From contig NZ_CP083956.1 in NCBI RefSeq assembly GCF_006442795.2, forward strand, positions 3,759,501 to 3,823,500: DNA of 64,000 nt, read 5' to 3'. How positions within the stretch are numbered: the first letter of the stretch is position 1; every line of letters starts with the position of its first letter. Source of the DNA: Mesorhizobium sp. B1-1-8 (lineage in GTDB: Bacteria; Pseudomonadota; Alphaproteobacteria; Rhizobiales; Rhizobiaceae). Under the pieces are notes generated by a model. That model did not search any database. It saw only the letters and a list, made by a program, of their open reading frames with translations, and was not told where the DNA came from. Of this stretch, positions 10,229-20,047 are shown piece by piece. The position numbers and the translations under genes were made by a program.

Positions 10229-11253
10229 GCCGCGCTCCGCAAGCCGTTCGGAATCGCCCCATCGGCGACTGCCTCGCGCAGTCCGGCGATGACCCCGGCC
10301 GGGTCGAAAGAGGTCAGAATGCGCTTGCGCTGTTCTGGCGAAACGCCGGGCGCATGGCGATCGAGATACCAGCCGAGATGCTTGCGCGCCTGCCGCAGGC
10401 CGCTCTCGACGCCGTCGAGCGAAAGCATGTCCTCGTGATGGGCGGCGATATAGTCGGCGAGCGCTTGCGGGGTGTCAGGGATGCCATGTGCTGATGCGCC
10501 GGCGGCTGCCGCCGCGATATCGCCGGCGGCCCATGGCGCGCCGTAATGAGCGCGGCCGATCATCACCGCGTCGGCGCCCGACTGCTCAAGGATCGTCGCC
10601 GCCTCTTGCGGAGAGCCGACGTCACCATTGGCCACCACGGGGATCGAGACCGCTTCCTTGACGCGCGCGATGGCGCGCCAGTCGGCCTTGCCCTGGTAGA
10701 ACTGACAGCGCGTGCGGCCGTGCACCGTCACCATGCGCACGCCGGCCTGCTCGGCGCGGCGCGCCAGCATCGGGGCGTTGAGCGCGCTTTCGTCCCAGCC
10801 GAGCCGCATCTTGACCGTCACCGGCACCGCTACGGCGCCGACCACGGCCTCGATCAGCGACAGCGCATGGTCGAGATCGCGCATCAGCGCCGAGCCGGCA
10901 TAGCCGCCCGTTACCTTCTTGGCCGGGCAGCCCATGTTGATGTCGATGATGTCGGCGCCCTCGCCTGCCGCGATGCGCGCGCCTTCGGCCATATGCGCCG
11001 CCTCGCGGCCGGCAAGCTGGATCATATGGACGGGCAGCCCCGAGTGACGGATGCGCAGGCCACAGCCTGCCCTGCCCCTGGCCAGTTCGCCGCTCGCCAC
11101 CATTTCCGACACGACCAGCCCGGCGCCATGCGCGTGGGCGCGCTGCCGGAAGGGCTCGTCGGTGATGCCGGACATCGGCGCGAGGAACACGCGGTTGCGT
11201 ATCCTCACGCCGCCAATGTCGAGCGGCAAAGCCAATTTCGTCAGTTCAGGCAT
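10225..11253 (-). CDS. dusB: tRNA-dihydrouridine synthase (DusB/NifR3)
   Basis: This flavoprotein reduces uridine to dihydrouridine in tRNA. The 342-residue form has the TIM-barrel N-terminus [13 protein letters not shown], the catalytic cysteine in [12 protein letters not shown] (about residue 100), the FMN-contact segments [10 protein letters not shown] and [11 protein letters not shown], and [12 protein letters not shown] at 11251-11253 ([12 protein letters not shown]) was preferred to a frame start 21 codons earlier because homologues begin here. It heads the ntrBC operon and is divergent from ispDF, with 140 bp between the start codons for both promoters. Confidence 0.93.
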   Translation of the reverse strand: MPELTKLALPLDIGGVRIRNRVFLAPMSGITDEPFRQRAHAHGAGLVVSEMVASGELARGRAGCGLRIRHSGLPVHMIQLAGREAAHMAEGARIAAGEGADIIDINMGCPAKKVTGGYAGSALMRDLDHALSLIEAVVGAVAVPVTVKMRLGWDESALNAPMLARRAEQAGVRMVTVHGRTRCQFYQGKADWRAIARVKEAVSIPVVANGDVGSPQEAATILEQSGADAVMIGRAHYGAPWAAGDIAAAAAGASAHGIPDTPQALADYIAAHHEDMLSLDGVESGLRQARKHLGWYLDRHAPGVSPEQRKRILTSFDPAGVIAGLREAVADGAIPNGLRSAA

Positions 11254-11393
11254 GCGCAAAAACCAAGCACGTTCGATTGCTGCACATTTTCTAGCCAGAA
11301 GAATGGCATTGTGCAACGCGCAATGACGTCACATTAAGGCGCATTTTGGAAAAAGCTGGTCTTCAGCCATTACCCCGACTAGGAGCGGTTGAC

Positions 11394-12623
11394 ATGACCG
11401 ACGCAAGCGACATTCCGGCGACAGAAATGAACGACAAGGTCGGCGTGGTAATCGTCGCAGCCGGGCGTGGCGCGCGCGCCGGTCAGGCGGACGGTCCGAA
11501 ACAGTATCAGCGCATCGGCGGCCGCGCTGTCATCATGCATACGCTGGAGGCCTTTCTCTCGCATCCGAGGATCGGCCCGGTGGTGGTGGCCATCCATGCC
11601 GACGACGCCGAGCTTTTCGAGCGCGCGGCGGGAGAGAATGCCAGGCGCGTCTTCGCTGTCACAGGCGGCTCGTCCCGCCAAGCTTCGGTCCGGCTCGGGC
11701 TTTTGGCGCTTCGGGACCAGGCGCCGGCAAAGGTGCTGGTGCATGATGCGGCGCGCCCCTTCGTCGATGCCGGACTGATCGACCGCACCATCGACGCCAT
11801 CGGCGAGCGCCAGGGAGCGCTTCCCGCCCTGCCCGTCGCCGACACGCTGAAGCGGGAATCGGCCACGGGCATGATCGAGGAGACGGTGCCGCGGGCCGGC
11901 CTTCATGCCGCGCAGACGCCGCAAGGTTTCCCCTTCTGGCCGCTGCTGGCGGCGCATGAAAAGGCGTATCACCTCGGCAAAACCGAATTCACCGACGATG
12001 CGGCGATCGCCGAATGGGCGCATATCCCGGTCAAGATCGTCACCGGCTCGCCGGACAATATCAAGCTCACCTGGGCAAGGGACATCGCAATGGCGGACCA
12101 GCGGCTTTCCAGCGCGTTGCCGCGCTTCCCCGACATCCGCACCGGCAATGGCTATGATGTCCACGCCTTCGAACCCGGCGACCACGTCACGTTATGCGGC
12201 ATCGCCATTCCGTATGACCGTAAGCTGTCCGGCCATTCGGATGCCGATGTCGGGCTTCATGCGCTGACCGACGCGCTGCTCGCCACCTGCGGCGCCGGCG
12301 ACATCGGCACGCATTTCCCGCCGTCGGACCCGCAGTGGAAAGGGGCCGCATCGCGCATTTTTGTTGAATACGCGGCGAAGCTGGTGCGCGAGCGCGGCGG
12401 CCGCATCGCCAATGCCGACATCACGCTGATCTGCGAAGCGCCGCGCGTCGGCCCGCATCGCGAGGCGATGACGGCGGCGCTCGCGGCGATGCTCGGCATT
12501 GCACCCGAGCGCATCTCGATCAAGGCGACGACCAATGAGAAGCTGGGCTTTCTCGGTCGCGGCGAAGGCATAGCAGCGATTGCCACGGCAAACGTCGTCT
12601 TTCCAGGCGATGTGCCAGCATGA
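11394..12623 (+). CDS. ispDF: Bifunctional IspD/IspF enzyme of the MEP isoprenoid pathway
   Basis: The 409-residue fusion carries out two steps of isoprenoid precursor synthesis. The IspD part (residues about 13-235) makes CDP-methylerythritol ([13 protein letters not shown] nucleotide motif; VHDAARPFV), and the IspF part (about 248-409) forms the cyclic diphosphate ([11 protein letters not shown], metal ligands in [33 protein letters not shown]). Such fusions are typical of alphaproteobacteria. ATG at 11394 follows AGGAG at 11381-11385, so it was chosen over the open frame 16 codons longer. The stop overlaps the cinA start by 4 bp. Confidence 0.96.
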   Translation: MTDASDIPATEMNDKVGVVIVAAGRGARAGQADGPKQYQRIGGRAVIMHTLEAFLSHPRIGPVVVAIHADDAELFERAAGENARRVFAVTGGSSRQASVRLGLLALRDQAPAKVLVHDAARPFVDAGLIDRTIDAIGERQGALPALPVADTLKRESATGMIEETVPRAGLHAAQTPQGFPFWPLLAAHEKAYHLGKTEFTDDAAIAEWAHIPVKIVTGSPDNIKLTWARDIAMADQRLSSALPRFPDIRTGNGYDVHAFEPGDHVTLCGIAIPYDRKLSGHSDADVGLHALTDALLATCGAGDIGTHFPPSDPQWKGAASRIFVEYAAKLVRERGGRIANADITLICEAPRVGPHREAMTAALAAMLGIAPERISIKATTNEKLGFLGRGEGIAAIATANVVFPGDVPA

Positions 12624-13126
12624 GCAACACCGAGCTTGCCGACACCCTGCTTCAGGCCTGCCAGCGGCGCGGCATCGTGCTGGCGACGGCCGAAAGCTGC
12701 ACCGGCGGCATGATCATCGCCGCGCTTACCGACATTGCCGGCTCTTCCGCCGTGGTCGACCGCGGCTTCGTCACCTATTCCAACGAAGCCAAGATGGACA
12801 TGCTCGGCGTCGCCAAAGCCACATTGGACGCTCACGGCGCGGTGTCGCGCGAGACGGCGCTGGAAATGGCGGCCGGTGCGCTGGCGCGCTCGCGCGCGGG
12901 CTTGAGCCTCGCCGTCACCGGCATTGCCGGTCCGGGCGGCGGCTCGGCGGAAAAGCCGGTCGGCCTGGTCTGGTTCGGGGTCGCGCTGGCCGGCCAGCCG
13001 GTTGTCGCCGAACGCCAGCTGTTTGCCGACAAGGGCCGCGCCTTCATTCGCAGGGAGACGGTGCGTCGCGCGCTGGAACTCGGCCTGCGCGCGCTTGGCG
13101 AAGATCAGGCGGGCCTTGTGCCGTAG
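12620..13126 (+). CDS. cinA: CinA C-terminal-domain protein, nicotinamide-nucleotide amidase
   Basis: The 168-residue single-domain protein corresponds to the C-terminal half of CinA (PncC), which deamidates NMN in pyridine nucleotide recycling. Visible signatures are [21 protein letters not shown] in two parts (active-site serine and cysteine region near residue 22) and the glycine-rich [18 protein letters not shown]. No N-terminal MoCF-like domain is present. Its ATG lies within the ATGA overlap with ispDF, so the two are probably co-translated. The 3' end overlaps the convergent COQ10/RatA-like gene by 22 bp. Confidence 0.92.
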   Translation: MSNTELADTLLQACQRRGIVLATAESCTGGMIIAALTDIAGSSAVVDRGFVTYSNEAKMDMLGVAKATLDAHGAVSRETALEMAAGALARSRAGLSLAVTGIAGPGGGSAEKPVGLVWFGVALAGQPVVAERQLFADKGRAFIRRETVRRALELGLRALGEDQAGLVP

Positions 13127-13563
13127 ATCAAATTGGCGCGCTTCTCGAAGGCTTCGGAAAACATGCGGAAGGCGCGGTCGAACATCGTGCCCATCAGCGC
13201 GCCGAGGATGCGGCTCTTGAATTCGTAGTCGATGAAGAAATGCACCTCGCATCCGCCGCCGTCGGCCGGGTCGAAACGCCAGATATTGCTGAGATATTTG
13301 AACGGGCCGTCGATGTATTTGACGTCGATGGCGTTCTCGTCGGGCTTCAGCAGCACCTGCGTCGTAAAGGTCTCGCGGATCGCCCTGTAGCCGATGCTCA
13401 TGTCGGCGATGAGGATGGTGCGGCCATCGCGCTCCTTGCGCGAGCGTACCGTGAGGGCCTCACAGAGCGGCAGGAATTGCGGATAGGTCTCGATATCAGC
13501 CACCAGCGCAAACATCTGCTCCGGCGTGTGGGCGACGCGGCGAGTGGCTTCGAATTTCGGCAT
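13105..13563 (-). CDS. COQ10/RatA-like START-domain protein
   Basis: The 152-residue protein belongs to the polyketide-cyclase/START lipid-binding family that includes mitochondrial COQ10 and E. coli RatA. Family signs are ADIETYPQFLPLCEA near residue 23, IDGPFKYLSNIWRF near residue 83, and VHFFIDYEFKSRILGALMG near residue 105. In alphaproteobacteria these proteins are thought to help ubiquinone function; the RatA ribosome-toxin role is known only from E. coli. ATG at 13561-13563 replaces a longer frame without homology. It lies 10 bp downstream of lipA and probably belongs to that transcript. Confidence 0.88.
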   Translation of the reverse strand: MPKFEATRRVAHTPEQMFALVADIETYPQFLPLCEALTVRSRKERDGRTILIADMSIGYRAIRETFTTQVLLKPDENAIDVKYIDGPFKYLSNIWRFDPADGGGCEVHFFIDYEFKSRILGALMGTMFDRAFRMFSEAFEKRANLIYGTRPA

Positions 13564-13573
13564 TGCAGACGGA

Positions 13574-14539
13574 TCAGCCGGCTTTCTCGAGCTGCGCCTC
13601 GCGCGCCGCCCGCAGCCTGGCGAAATCGTCACCGGCATGATGCGAGGAGCGCGTCAGCGGGCTCGACGCCATCAACAGAAAACCCTTGGTCTTGCCGATC
13701 GTCTCGAAGGACTTGAACTCCTCCGGCGTGACGAAGCGGATCACCGGATGGTGCTTCTTCGATGGCTGCAGATACTGGCCGATGGTCATGAAGTCGACAT
13801 TGGCCGACCGCAGATCGTCCATCAGCTGCAGGATCTCGTTGCGCTCTTCGCCGAGGCCGACCATGATGCCGGACTTGGTGAAGATCGATGGATCGAGCTC
13901 CTTCACCCGCTGCAGCAGCCGGATCGAATGGAAGTAGCGGGCGCCCGGCCGGACCGTCAGATAGTTCGACGGCACGGTTTCCAAATTGTGGTTGAAGACG
14001 TCGGGCTTCGCCGCCACGACGATCTCCAGCGCGCCGTCCTTGCGCAGGAAGTCGGGCGTCAGGATCTCGATCGTCGTCGAAGGTGTCGCGGCGCGGATGG
14101 CGCGGATGACATCGGCGAAATGCTGCGCACCGCCATCGGCAAGGTCATCCCGGTCGACGGAGGTGATGACGACGTGGCTGAGGCCCATCTGCTTGACCGC
14201 GTGCGCCACCCGCGCGGGTTCATCCGGATCGAGCGCGGTCGGGATGCCGGTGGCGACATTGCAGAACGCGCAGGCGCGCGTGCAGATCTCGCCCATGATC
14301 ATGAAGGTGGCGTGCTTCTTGTCCCAGCACTCGCCGATATTCGGGCAGCCGGCCTCCTCGCACACGGTGACCAATTTGTGCGACTTCACGATCTCGCGCG
14401 TTTCGGCATAGCCCTTCGAGACCGGCGCCTTGACCCGGATCCAGTCGGGCTTGCGCAGCACGTCCTGGTCGGGCCTGTGCGCTTTTTCGGGGTGCCGCAG
14501 GCGCGGCGCATTGGCGATCGTGTCGAGAACAGTGACCAT
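13574..14539 (-). CDS. lipA: Lipoyl synthase LipA
   Basis: LipA is a radical-SAM enzyme that inserts two sulfurs into octanoyl groups on lipoyl domains such as those of PdhB and PdhC encoded nearby. The 321-residue protein has the auxiliary cluster cysteines in [12 protein letters not shown], the radical-SAM CxxxCxxC in [10 protein letters not shown], and the late [10 protein letters not shown] motif whose RSS serine binds the auxiliary cluster. ATG 14537-14539 has an AAGGG ribosome binding site and matches the usual length. The position at the end of the pdh block suits its job, since the complexes need lipoate. Confidence 0.96.
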   Translation of the reverse strand: MVTVLDTIANAPRLRHPEKAHRPDQDVLRKPDWIRVKAPVSKGYAETREIVKSHKLVTVCEEAGCPNIGECWDKKHATFMIMGEICTRACAFCNVATGIPTALDPDEPARVAHAVKQMGLSHVVITSVDRDDLADGGAQHFADVIRAIRAATPSTTIEILTPDFLRKDGALEIVVAAKPDVFNHNLETVPSNYLTVRPGARYFHSIRLLQRVKELDPSIFTKSGIMVGLGEERNEILQLMDDLRSANVDFMTIGQYLQPSKKHHPVIRFVTPEEFKSFETIGKTKGFLLMASSPLTRSSHHAGDDFARLRAAREAQLEKAG

Positions 14540-14666
14540 CTCAAACCCTTCGCGGCAGCGTTCGCGGCCGCCTGTCTGCGTCATTTAGGACTTTTCGGAG
14601 TAAAGCAAAAGGCCGCGCCGGCGCATGCCGTCACGGCCATTTTCGCATAGCGGCATTTCGCAAGGT

Positions 14667-14924
14667 CTAGCGGCGCACCAGCCGTCCTACGAAGATGAGC
14701 AGGCAGGCGCCGATGAAGCCGGTGATCAGGTAGGCTACCCAGCCGACGCCGAAAGACTGGATGTTCAGAGCCTGCAGGATCGCATTCAGCACCACCGCGC
14801 CGACGATACCCATGATGATGTTCATGAAGATGCCGGTGTTGCTCTTCATGACCATTTCGGCGAGCCAGCCCGCCAGACCTCCGATGATGATGGCTGCGAT
14901 CCAGCCGACGCCATTCAAATGCAT
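14667..14924 (-). CDS. GlsB/YeaQ/YmgE family small membrane protein
   Basis: The 85-residue product has three hydrophobic helices and the family's glycine-rich pattern (GVGWIAAIIIGGLAGWLAE; GIVGAVVLNAI; ITGFIGACLLIF). The family was once called transglycosylase-associated; its members are stress-induced inner-membrane proteins of unknown biochemical role. A strong AGGAGG-like site precedes the ATG. Length is typical (80-90). It lies between lpdA and lipA on the same strand but with over 100 bp on each side, so it may have its own promoter. Confidence 0.88.
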   Translation of the reverse strand: MHLNGVGWIAAIIIGGLAGWLAEMVMKSNTGIFMNIIMGIVGAVVLNAILQALNIQSFGVGWVAYLITGFIGACLLIFVGRLVRR

Positions 14925-15026
14925 GTGCCAAGTCCTCCTGTACCAGATGAAAATGCAGCCGGAAACGAACTGCCTTGCCGTCAGGTTCCCCCGGCCTTTG
15001 CGTGCGAGTCTCGCAAGGGCAACTTA

Positions 15027-16490
15027 TCATGCGTTCAAAGCGCGGCCATAGGCGTCGAGCACGCTCTCCTTCATCATCTCCGACAGCGTCGGATGCGGGA
15101 AGATGGTGTGCATCAGCTCTTCCTCGGTGGTCTCCAGGTTCATCGCCACGACGAAGCCCTCGATCAGCTCGGTCACTTCGGCGCCGACCAGATGGGCGCC
15201 GAGCAACTGACCGGTCTTCTTGTCGAAGATGGTCTTGACGAAGCCCTGGTCCTCCCCTAGCGCGATCGCCTTGCCGTTGGCGCCGAACTGGAAACGGCCG
15301 ACGCGGATGTCCTTGCCCTCGGCCTTGGCCCGGGCCTCGGTCAGGCCGACCGAAGCGACCTGCGGGTTGCAATAGGTGCAGCCGGGGATCTTCAATTTGT
15401 CGATGGCATGCACGCCGGGGAAATTGGCGATCTTTTCGACGCAGACGACGCCCTCATGTTCGGCCTTATGGGCGAGCATCGGCGGCCCGGCGACGTCGCC
15501 GATGGCATAGATGCCGGGCACATTCGTCTTGCCGTAGCCGTCGACGACGACGCAGCCGCGCTCGGTCTTCACGCCAAGCGTTTCGAGGCCGAGATTTTCG
15601 ATGTTGCCCTGCACGCCGACGGCCGAAATCATGCGATCGGCGGTGATCTTCTCGACCTTTCCGTCCTTCATCTCGACATGCGCGGTGACCGAGTTGCCGC
15701 CCTTTTCAACCTTGGTCACCTTGGCCTCGAGGATGATCTTCATGCCCTGCTTCTCGAACTGCTTTTGCGCGAATTTGGAAACTTCGGCGTCCTCGACCGG
15801 CATCACCGCCGGCAGCAATTCGACCACCGTCACCTCGGCGCCCATGGTGCGGTAGAAGGAGGCGAACTCGATGCCGATGGCGCCGGAGCCCATCACCAGC
15901 AGCGACTTCGGCATCTCCTTCGGCACCATCGCCTCGAAATAGGTCCAGATCAGCTTGCCGTCCGGCTCGATGCCGGGCAGCGCGCGCGGCCGGGCGCCGG
16001 TCGCCAGAATGACGTGCTTGGCCGTGTAGGTGCCCTCGCCCTTGACGCCCTTGGGCACCGGCGGCTGCGGCTCCATCGGCTTCTTGGCGGTCTTGGAGAC
16101 GACGATCTCGCCCAATTTGTCACCGGAAGGAGCCTTGCTGAGCTTGGCCTCGCCCCAGATGACGTCGACCTTGTTCTTCTTCATCAGGAAGGCGACGCCG
16201 CCATTGAGCCTGAGCGACACTTTGCGCGAGCGGTCGACGACGGCGGCGGTGTCGGCGCTGACCTTGCCGTCGAGCTTCAGCCCGTAGTCCTTGAGGTGGT
16301 CGGAATAATGCATGATCTCGGCCGAGCGCAGCAGGGCCTTGGTCGGGATGCAGCCCCAGTTGAGGCAGATGCCGCCGAGATGCTCGCGTTCGACGATCGC
16401 CGTCTTGAAACCGAGCTGGGCGGAGCGCACCGCCGTGACGTAGCCGCCAGGGCCTGAGCCGATGATGATGACGTCGTAGGATTCAGCCAC
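15027..16490 (-). CDS. lpdA: Dihydrolipoamide dehydrogenase (E3)
   Basis: E3 reoxidises dihydrolipoyl groups on E2 with NAD+, completing the pyruvate dehydrogenase cycle. The 487-residue flavoprotein has an FAD-binding GSGPGGYV at about residue 12, the redox-active disulfide CLNWGC near residue 43, a second dinucleotide fold VMGSGAIGIEF near residue 200, FAD motif IYAIGDV, and the C-terminal active-site histidine region HTIFPHPTLSE. Length fits the family (about 465-490). Downstream of pdhABC, it is probably the E3 of that complex. An SGNH hydrolase gene is interposed. Confidence 0.95.
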   Translation of the reverse strand: MAESYDVIIIGSGPGGYVTAVRSAQLGFKTAIVEREHLGGICLNWGCIPTKALLRSAEIMHYSDHLKDYGLKLDGKVSADTAAVVDRSRKVSLRLNGGVAFLMKKNKVDVIWGEAKLSKAPSGDKLGEIVVSKTAKKPMEPQPPVPKGVKGEGTYTAKHVILATGARPRALPGIEPDGKLIWTYFEAMVPKEMPKSLLVMGSGAIGIEFASFYRTMGAEVTVVELLPAVMPVEDAEVSKFAQKQFEKQGMKIILEAKVTKVEKGGNSVTAHVEMKDGKVEKITADRMISAVGVQGNIENLGLETLGVKTERGCVVVDGYGKTNVPGIYAIGDVAGPPMLAHKAEHEGVVCVEKIANFPGVHAIDKLKIPGCTYCNPQVASVGLTEARAKAEGKDIRVGRFQFGANGKAIALGEDQGFVKTIFDKKTGQLLGAHLVGAEVTELIEGFVVAMNLETTEEELMHTIFPHPTLSEMMKESVLDAYGRALNA

Positions 16491-16512
16491 GGGTTTCTCC
16501 GTTCTTCTTTCT

Positions 16513-17151
16513 CTAGAGTTCCAGCATCACACGCACCAGCGGCGCCAGCGCTTGGCCGATCCTGCGCGTGTTTTCGGCATCGAGGTGAACGCCGTCGAGC
16601 GGCGTGGTGGTCGCCACGGTGCCGGCATCGAAGAAGCCGCAACCGGCCTCGTCGGCAAGCGCGGAATATTGGGGCGCCAATCGCTTCGAGGCATCGTCGC
16701 CGCCGGCAAACATCTCCTTGAATTCGGCATTGTCGGTGCGTGAGACGGTGGGAGGCGCTACCAGCAGGATCTGCGGTGGCGGCCAGTCGAACGGATAGTC
16801 GTGGCCGCGCACGATATCGATCAGGCGCTGCATGCCTTGCCTGGCGGCGACCGGATTGCCATGGATCCACGGCTTCATGTCGTTGGAGCCGAGCATGAAG
16901 ATGACCAGATCGAGCGGCGCGTGGCTGGTCAGGATAGTCGGCAGCAGCCTTGCGCCATTGCGATCGGCGCCGGCGAGATAATCGTCGAAGGCGGTGGTGC
17001 GGCCATTGAGGCCCTCGGCAATGACCTCGATGCCGTCGCCAAGCGCGGATTTGAGCACGCTCGGCCAGCGGTCCTCCAGCGGATGACGGCCGAGGTTTGC
17101 AGCGTCATAGCCCCAGGTCAGCGAATCGCCATAGCAGAGAACTGTCTTCAT
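16513..17151 (-). CDS. SGNH/GDSL-family hydrolase (arylesterase-like)
   Basis: The 212-residue protein is a single-domain serine esterase of the SGNH fold. The four consensus blocks are visible: GDSLTWGYD with the nucleophile serine near residue 10, a block II glycine in the NGRT region, GSNDMKPW with the asparagine near residue 90, and DGVHLDAENTRRIG with the catalytic aspartate and histidine near residue 185. No signal peptide is seen, so it is probably cytosolic. It sits 22 bp upstream of lpdA and 53 bp downstream of pdhC. The substrate is unknown. Confidence 0.88.
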   Translation of the reverse strand: MKTVLCYGDSLTWGYDAANLGRHPLEDRWPSVLKSALGDGIEVIAEGLNGRTTAFDDYLAGADRNGARLLPTILTSHAPLDLVIFMLGSNDMKPWIHGNPVAARQGMQRLIDIVRGHDYPFDWPPPQILLVAPPTVSRTDNAEFKEMFAGGDDASKRLAPQYSALADEAGCGFFDAGTVATTTPLDGVHLDAENTRRIGQALAPLVRVMLEL

Positions 17152-17204
17152 GCCTGTGCCCCGCCTCTGCTAAAGCCTGTCCGCGAGCGTGCCCCGCCTG
17201 GTTG

Positions 17205-18587
17205 CTAGACCAGCATGCCCATCGGGTTTTCGATGATCCGCTTGAAGGCGCCGAGCAGCTCGGCGCCAAGAGCGCCGTCGACGGCGCGGTGATCGGTCGA
17301 GAGCGTCACCGACATCACGGTGGCAATCTTGATCTCGCCGTTCTTCACCACCGCCCGTTCCTCGCCGGCGCCGACCGCCAGGATGGTCGCATGCGGCGGA
17401 TTGATGACGGCGGCGAAATCCTTGACGCCGAACATGCCGAGATTGGAGACGGCCGTCGTGCCGCCCTGATATTCCTCGGGCTTCAGCTTGCGGCTGCGGG
17501 CGCGGCTGGCCAGATCCTTCATCTCGTTGGAGATGGTGGACAGCGTCTTTTCGTCGGCGCGGCGGATGATCGGCGTGATCAGCCCGCCAGGGATCGACAC
17601 GGCAACGCCGACATCGGCGTGCTTGTGCTTGACCATGGCGCTCTCGGTCCATGACGCATTGGCATCCGGCACCGCCATCAGCGCCATGGCCATCGCCTTG
17701 ATGACCATGTCGTTGACGGAGAGCTTGTAGGCCGGCGCCTCACCCTTCTCTGTTTTCTTCACCGGTGCCGCTGCGTTGAGCTGTGTGCGCAGAGTCAAAA
17801 GCGCATCGAGCTCGCAATCGAGCGTCAGATAGAAATGCGGGATGGTGCTCTTGGCCTCGACCAGGCGGCGGGCGATGGTCTTGCGCATGTTGTCGTGCGG
17901 CACGAGCTCGTAGGAGCCTTCGGCGAACAGCTTCAGCACCTGATCGTCCGACATTGGCTTCAGCGCCGGAGCGGTCGGCGGCGCACCGGCGGGCGCCTTG
18001 GCGGCAGGCGCTGCCGTGGCGCCGCCCCACGAAATCGCCGCCTCGACATCGGCCTTCACCACGCGGCCATGCGGGCCGGAACCACTCACAGCCGCCACAT
18101 CGATGCCGGCATCCTTGGCGATGCGGCGGGCGAGCGGCGATGCAAAGACGCGCTCGCCACCGGCGTGGCCATTGGCGGCCGGAGCAGGCTCGGCCTTCGC
18201 TGCCGGCGCGGGCGCTGTGGCCGCTGCTTCTGCAGGCTTCGGCGCATCCGCCCTTGGCGCTTCGGCTTTCGGCGCGTCCGCTTTTGGAGCCTCTGCCTTC
18301 GGCGCGGCGCCGCCGTCGCTCTTGGCCGCGGCGCCGGCATCCTCGCCCTCGCCGGCAAGGATGGCGATCAGCGCGTTGACCTTGACGCCTTCGGTGCCGG
18401 CCGGAACGACCAGCTTGGCGACAGTGCCTTCATCGACGGCCTCGACCTCCATCGTCGCCTTGTCGGTCTCGATCTCGGCGATCACGTCGCCGGGCGAAAC
18501 CTTGTCGCCTTCCTTGACCAGCCATTTTGACAGATTGCCCTCTTCCATGGTCGGAGAGAGCGCCGGCATGGTGATGTTGATTGGCAT
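17205..18587 (-). CDS. pdhC: Pyruvate dehydrogenase E2, dihydrolipoamide acetyltransferase
   Basis: E2 forms the core of the complex and transfers acetyl groups to CoA. The 460-residue protein has one N-terminal lipoyl domain with lipoyl lysine 43 ([11 protein letters not shown]), a long Ala/Pro/Lys linker with repeated KAEAPKADAP units (about residues 90-135), a peripheral-subunit-binding domain (FASPLARRIAKDAGI), a second flexible linker, and the catalytic domain ending in DHRAVDGALGAELL with the active-site histidine. Its lipoyl domain closely resembles that of PdhB at DNA level. An AGGAC site precedes the ATG. Confidence 0.96.
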   Translation of the reverse strand: MPINITMPALSPTMEEGNLSKWLVKEGDKVSPGDVIAEIETDKATMEVEAVDEGTVAKLVVPAGTEGVKVNALIAILAGEGEDAGAAAKSDGGAAPKAEAPKADAPKAEAPRADAPKPAEAAATAPAPAAKAEPAPAANGHAGGERVFASPLARRIAKDAGIDVAAVSGSGPHGRVVKADVEAAISWGGATAAPAAKAPAGAPPTAPALKPMSDDQVLKLFAEGSYELVPHDNMRKTIARRLVEAKSTIPHFYLTLDCELDALLTLRTQLNAAAPVKKTEKGEAPAYKLSVNDMVIKAMAMALMAVPDANASWTESAMVKHKHADVGVAVSIPGGLITPIIRRADEKTLSTISNEMKDLASRARSRKLKPEEYQGGTTAVSNLGMFGVKDFAAVINPPHATILAVGAGEERAVVKNGEIKIATVMSVTLSTDHRAVDGALGAELLGAFKRIIENPMGMLV

Positions 18588-18605
18588 GATGTCCTCCCGA
18601 CCGGC

Positions 18606-20033
18606 TCAGCGATAGGTAACGGCTTTGACGGCCTCGACGACCTCGCCGACATTGGGCAACGCCAGCTTCTCGAGGTTCGCCGCATAGGGCATCGGCACGT
18701 CCTTGCCGGCGATGGTGATCACCGGCGCATCGAGGAAGTCGAAGGCGCGCTGCGAGACCTGGCTGGCGATGTGGTCGCCGACCGAGCTCTGCGGGAAGCC
18801 CTCTTCCACTACCACCAGACGGTTGGTCTTCTTGACAGAGGCGATGACGGTGTCGAAGTCGAGCGGGCGGACGGTCCTGAGATCGATGATTTCAGCGTCG
18901 ATGCCCATGCCGCGCAGTTCGGCTTCCGCCTTGACCGCGTAGGTCATGCCGATGCCGAAGGAGACGATGGTGACGTCCTTGCCTTGCTTGTGGATGCGTG
19001 CCTTCCCGATCGGCAGCACGAAATCGTCCAGCTTCGGTACGTCGAAAGACTGGCCATAGAGGATCTCGTTCTCGAGGAAGATGACCGGGTTCGGATCGCG
19101 GATCGCCGCCTTGAGCAGGCCCTTGGCGTCGGCGGCCGTGTAGGGCATCACCACCTTCAGGCCGGGAATGTGGCTGTACCAGGCGGCATAGCACTGCGAG
19201 TGCTGGGCGGCGACGCGGGCTGCCGCACCGTTCGGCCCGCGGAACACGATCGGCGCGCCCATCTGGCCGCCGGACATATAGAGCGTCTTGGCGGCCGAAT
19301 TGATGATCTGGTCGATCGCCTGCATGGCGAAGTTGAAGGTCATGAATTCGACGATCGGCTTCAGGCCGGCCATCGCCGCGCCGACGCCGACGCCGGCAAA
19401 GCCGTGCTCCGTTATCGGCGTGTCGACGACGCGCCGCGGCCCGAACTCCTGCAGCAGGCCTTGCGTGATCTTGTAGGCGCCCTGGTACTCGGCGACCTCC
19501 TCGCCCATGACGAAGACATCGCCATCGCGGCGCATCTCTTCGGCCATGGCGTCGCGCAGCGCCTCGCGCACGGTGGTCGAGACCATCTCGGTGCCGGCGG
19601 GAATATCCGGATCGGCTGCCGGTTTCACCGCCGGAGCCGCGGGAACGACCTTCGGAGCCTCGCCGGCATCCTGCGCGAATGCTTTCGAACCTTCCTCCGC
19701 CGCGTCGGTACGCTGACCACCCGAGGAAACAGCGTCCTGGGTCGAAGCGGGCTGAGCCTTGCCGCCCTTTTCGACATCGGCTGCACTTTCGCCGTCCTGC
19801 AGCAGCACGGCGATCACGGCGTTGACCTTGACGCCTTCGGTGCCGGCAGGAACCACGATCTTGCCCAGCGTGCCTTCATCGACCGCCTCGACCTCCATCG
19901 TCGCCTTGTCGGTCTCGATCTCGGCGATGACGTCACCGGCGACGACTTTGTCGCCCTCGTTCTTCAGCCATTTGGAAAGATTGCCCTCTTCCATCGTCGG
20001 CGAGAGCGCGGGCATGAGAATTTCGATCGGCAT
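18606..20033 (-). CDS. pdhB: Pyruvate dehydrogenase E1 beta with N-terminal lipoyl domain
   Basis: This E1 beta chain (475 residues) pairs with PdhA to decarboxylate pyruvate. Unusually among bacteria but typically for alphaproteobacteria, it carries its own lipoyl domain (residues 1-80, lipoyl lysine 43) and a linker of about 70 residues before the transketolase-like part, which begins near residue 150 ([13 protein letters not shown]) and includes [33 protein letters not shown] and the C-terminal [13 protein letters not shown]. The ATG at 20031-20033 was selected because it matches the pdhC start; a longer arginine-rich frame upstream overlaps pdhA and is rejected. Gap to pdhA is 14 bp. Confidence 0.95.
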   Translation of the reverse strand: MPIEILMPALSPTMEEGNLSKWLKNEGDKVVAGDVIAEIETDKATMEVEAVDEGTLGKIVVPAGTEGVKVNAVIAVLLQDGESAADVEKGGKAQPASTQDAVSSGGQRTDAAEEGSKAFAQDAGEAPKVVPAAPAVKPAADPDIPAGTEMVSTTVREALRDAMAEEMRRDGDVFVMGEEVAEYQGAYKITQGLLQEFGPRRVVDTPITEHGFAGVGVGAAMAGLKPIVEFMTFNFAMQAIDQIINSAAKTLYMSGGQMGAPIVFRGPNGAAARVAAQHSQCYAAWYSHIPGLKVVMPYTAADAKGLLKAAIRDPNPVIFLENEILYGQSFDVPKLDDFVLPIGKARIHKQGKDVTIVSFGIGMTYAVKAEAELRGMGIDAEIIDLRTVRPLDFDTVIASVKKTNRLVVVEEGFPQSSVGDHIASQVSQRAFDFLDAPVITIAGKDVPMPYAANLEKLALPNVGEVVEAVKAVTYR

Positions 20034-20047
20034 GTCCTTGCCCTCCC

